In this document: positions 6,293 to 6,922 of the stretch, in pieces | Position numbering within the stretch: position 1 is the stretch's first letter | How the letters are laid out: every line of letters starts with the position of its first letter | From: Limisphaerales bacterium | GTDB taxonomy: Bacteria; Verrucomicrobiota; Verrucomicrobiia; Limisphaerales; PALSA-1396 | Length of the DNA stretch: 6,922 bases | Reading direction: 5' to 3' | Assembly: GCA_003140275.1 (NCBI GenBank) | Contig: PLJQ01000105.1 | Span: 1 to 6,922 of the forward strand | The notes under the pieces: generated by a model | Told to the model about the DNA's origin: nothing | Databases searched by the model: none | The model's input: the letters and a program-made list of their open reading frames with translations, nothing else | Program-made: the position numbers and the translations under genes

Positions 6293-6922
6293 TCATCGTC
6301 GGCCCAATTCCGCCACCAAATCCTCCACCGTCCAACCTTGCCGTTGATCGTTGAGACGGTCAGCGGCGGCGCCGTGTTGCCAGACCCCGTAACGGAGGGT
6401 TCTGAGCGGGTCCGCTTGTAACGCCGGTTGCGCAAACAACCCGCCCAAATAACCGGCCAGCACATCGCCACTGCCCCCTTGTGCCAAATGCGGATTGCCC
6501 GATGGGTTGACGAAAACCTCTCCCGCGCTGCCTCCGATGAGCGTTTGGTGTCCCTTCAAAACCACCTGGCAATTTCCAAGTCGTCGCGACAATTCACGCA
6601 GCGCCTTCGGTCGGTTCGACTGCACCTGTTGGACGGAAGTTTGCAACAGACGCGCCGCTTCGCCGGGATGCGGGGTGATGACGCGGGTGGCGTCCGGCGG
6701 GATGTAACCGTTCAACGGCAGCCAATCCAACGCGCTGGCATCAACCATGATCGGCAGCGGCGAATCTTTCCAAAGCCGGCGCAAAGTAAATTTTAATTCG
6801 TCCGACAGCGCCAGGGCGGCAAGACCAGGACCAAACAAAATGGCGCTGCCAGCTCCCAGCGATTTCAATTCGGTTTGAAAACTCGAGACCATGACCGCCT
6901 GCAATTGCGCGGCCACCGGCTG
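6293..6922 (-). CDS. nnrD: ADP/ATP-dependent NAD(P)H-hydrate dehydratase, C-terminal part (5' end outside window)
   Basis: This enzyme of the ribokinase-like fold repairs hydrated (damaged) NADH and NADPH by nucleotide-driven dehydration. The frame is open to the window edge, so the true start lies beyond it; a GTG at 6916 is probably internal. In the 209 visible residues, the family features appear in order: FGPGL near residue 30, a VDASAL strand at 60, TPHPGE at 83-88, VVLKGHQTL with Lys123, and the nucleotide-site signature GNPHLAQGGSGDVLAG at 142-157. Asp153 of that signature is the expected catalytic base. HGAAAD at 183-188 and a final WTVEDLVAELG helix match the usual C-terminus. Many bacteria fuse this domain to an N-terminal NAD(P)HX epimerase (the nnr arrangement), and the window does not show whether that is so here. 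It is the first of the minus-strand genes. Confidence 0.93.
   Translation of the reverse strand, partial: QPVAAQLQAVMVSSFQTELKSLGAGSAILFGPGLAALALSDELKFTLRRLWKDSPLPIMVDASALDWLPLNGYIPPDATRVITPHPGEAARLLQTSVQQVQSNRPKALRELSRRLGNCQVVLKGHQTLIGGSAGEVFVNPSGNPHLAQGGSGDVLAGYLGGLFAQPALQADPLRTLRYGVWQHGAAADRLNDQRQGWTVEDLVAELGRR

Overview
This 6.9 kb window looks like the chromosome of a member of the Verrucomicrobiota, probably close to Pedosphaera/Limisphaerales. The assignment rests on my memory of protein styles, not on a search. Three things point that way: an adenylate kinase with a distinctive AMP-site variant, a two-helix membrane protein with a conserved C-terminal domain, and the tail of a 'choice-of-anchor Q'-type beta-helix surface protein. 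The DNA is GC-rich, and several starts lack a strong Shine-Dalgarno sequence.

Left half, plus strand. The window opens inside a UbiD-family decarboxylase gene, of which only the C-terminal ~107 codons are present. A 475-base gap follows. It holds no convincing intact gene, but its minus strand carries a short fragment that reads like decayed coding sequence. Next is the most interesting gene (803-2557), an exported three-part protein: a c-type cytochrome domain, a copper type II (PHM/DBH-like) monooxygenase region with all six expected copper ligands, and three exact 34-residue TPR units. After it lies a broken remnant (about 2671-3229) of a beta-helix surface protein, which has lost its N-terminus and carries a +1 frameshift.

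Right half, minus strand, converging on the left half at 3230-3271. Reading in the direction of transcription, the order is: an NAD(P)H-hydrate dehydratase cut by the window edge, a signal-peptide-bearing two-helix membrane protein of unknown function, adenylate kinase (adk), a 77-residue double-CxxC protein, and methionyl-tRNA formyltransferase (fmt). The adk stop and the CxxC gene start are 7 bases apart and probably share a transcript that may continue into fmt. These are mainly housekeeping functions: repair of damaged NAD(P)H, adenylate balance and formylation of initiator tRNA.

I see no rRNA or tRNA gene, CRISPR array, insertion sequence or phage gene. The best candidate for unusual biology is the cytochrome-monooxygenase-TPR fusion. 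It could in principle supply electrons to its copper centre from a heme in the same chain.
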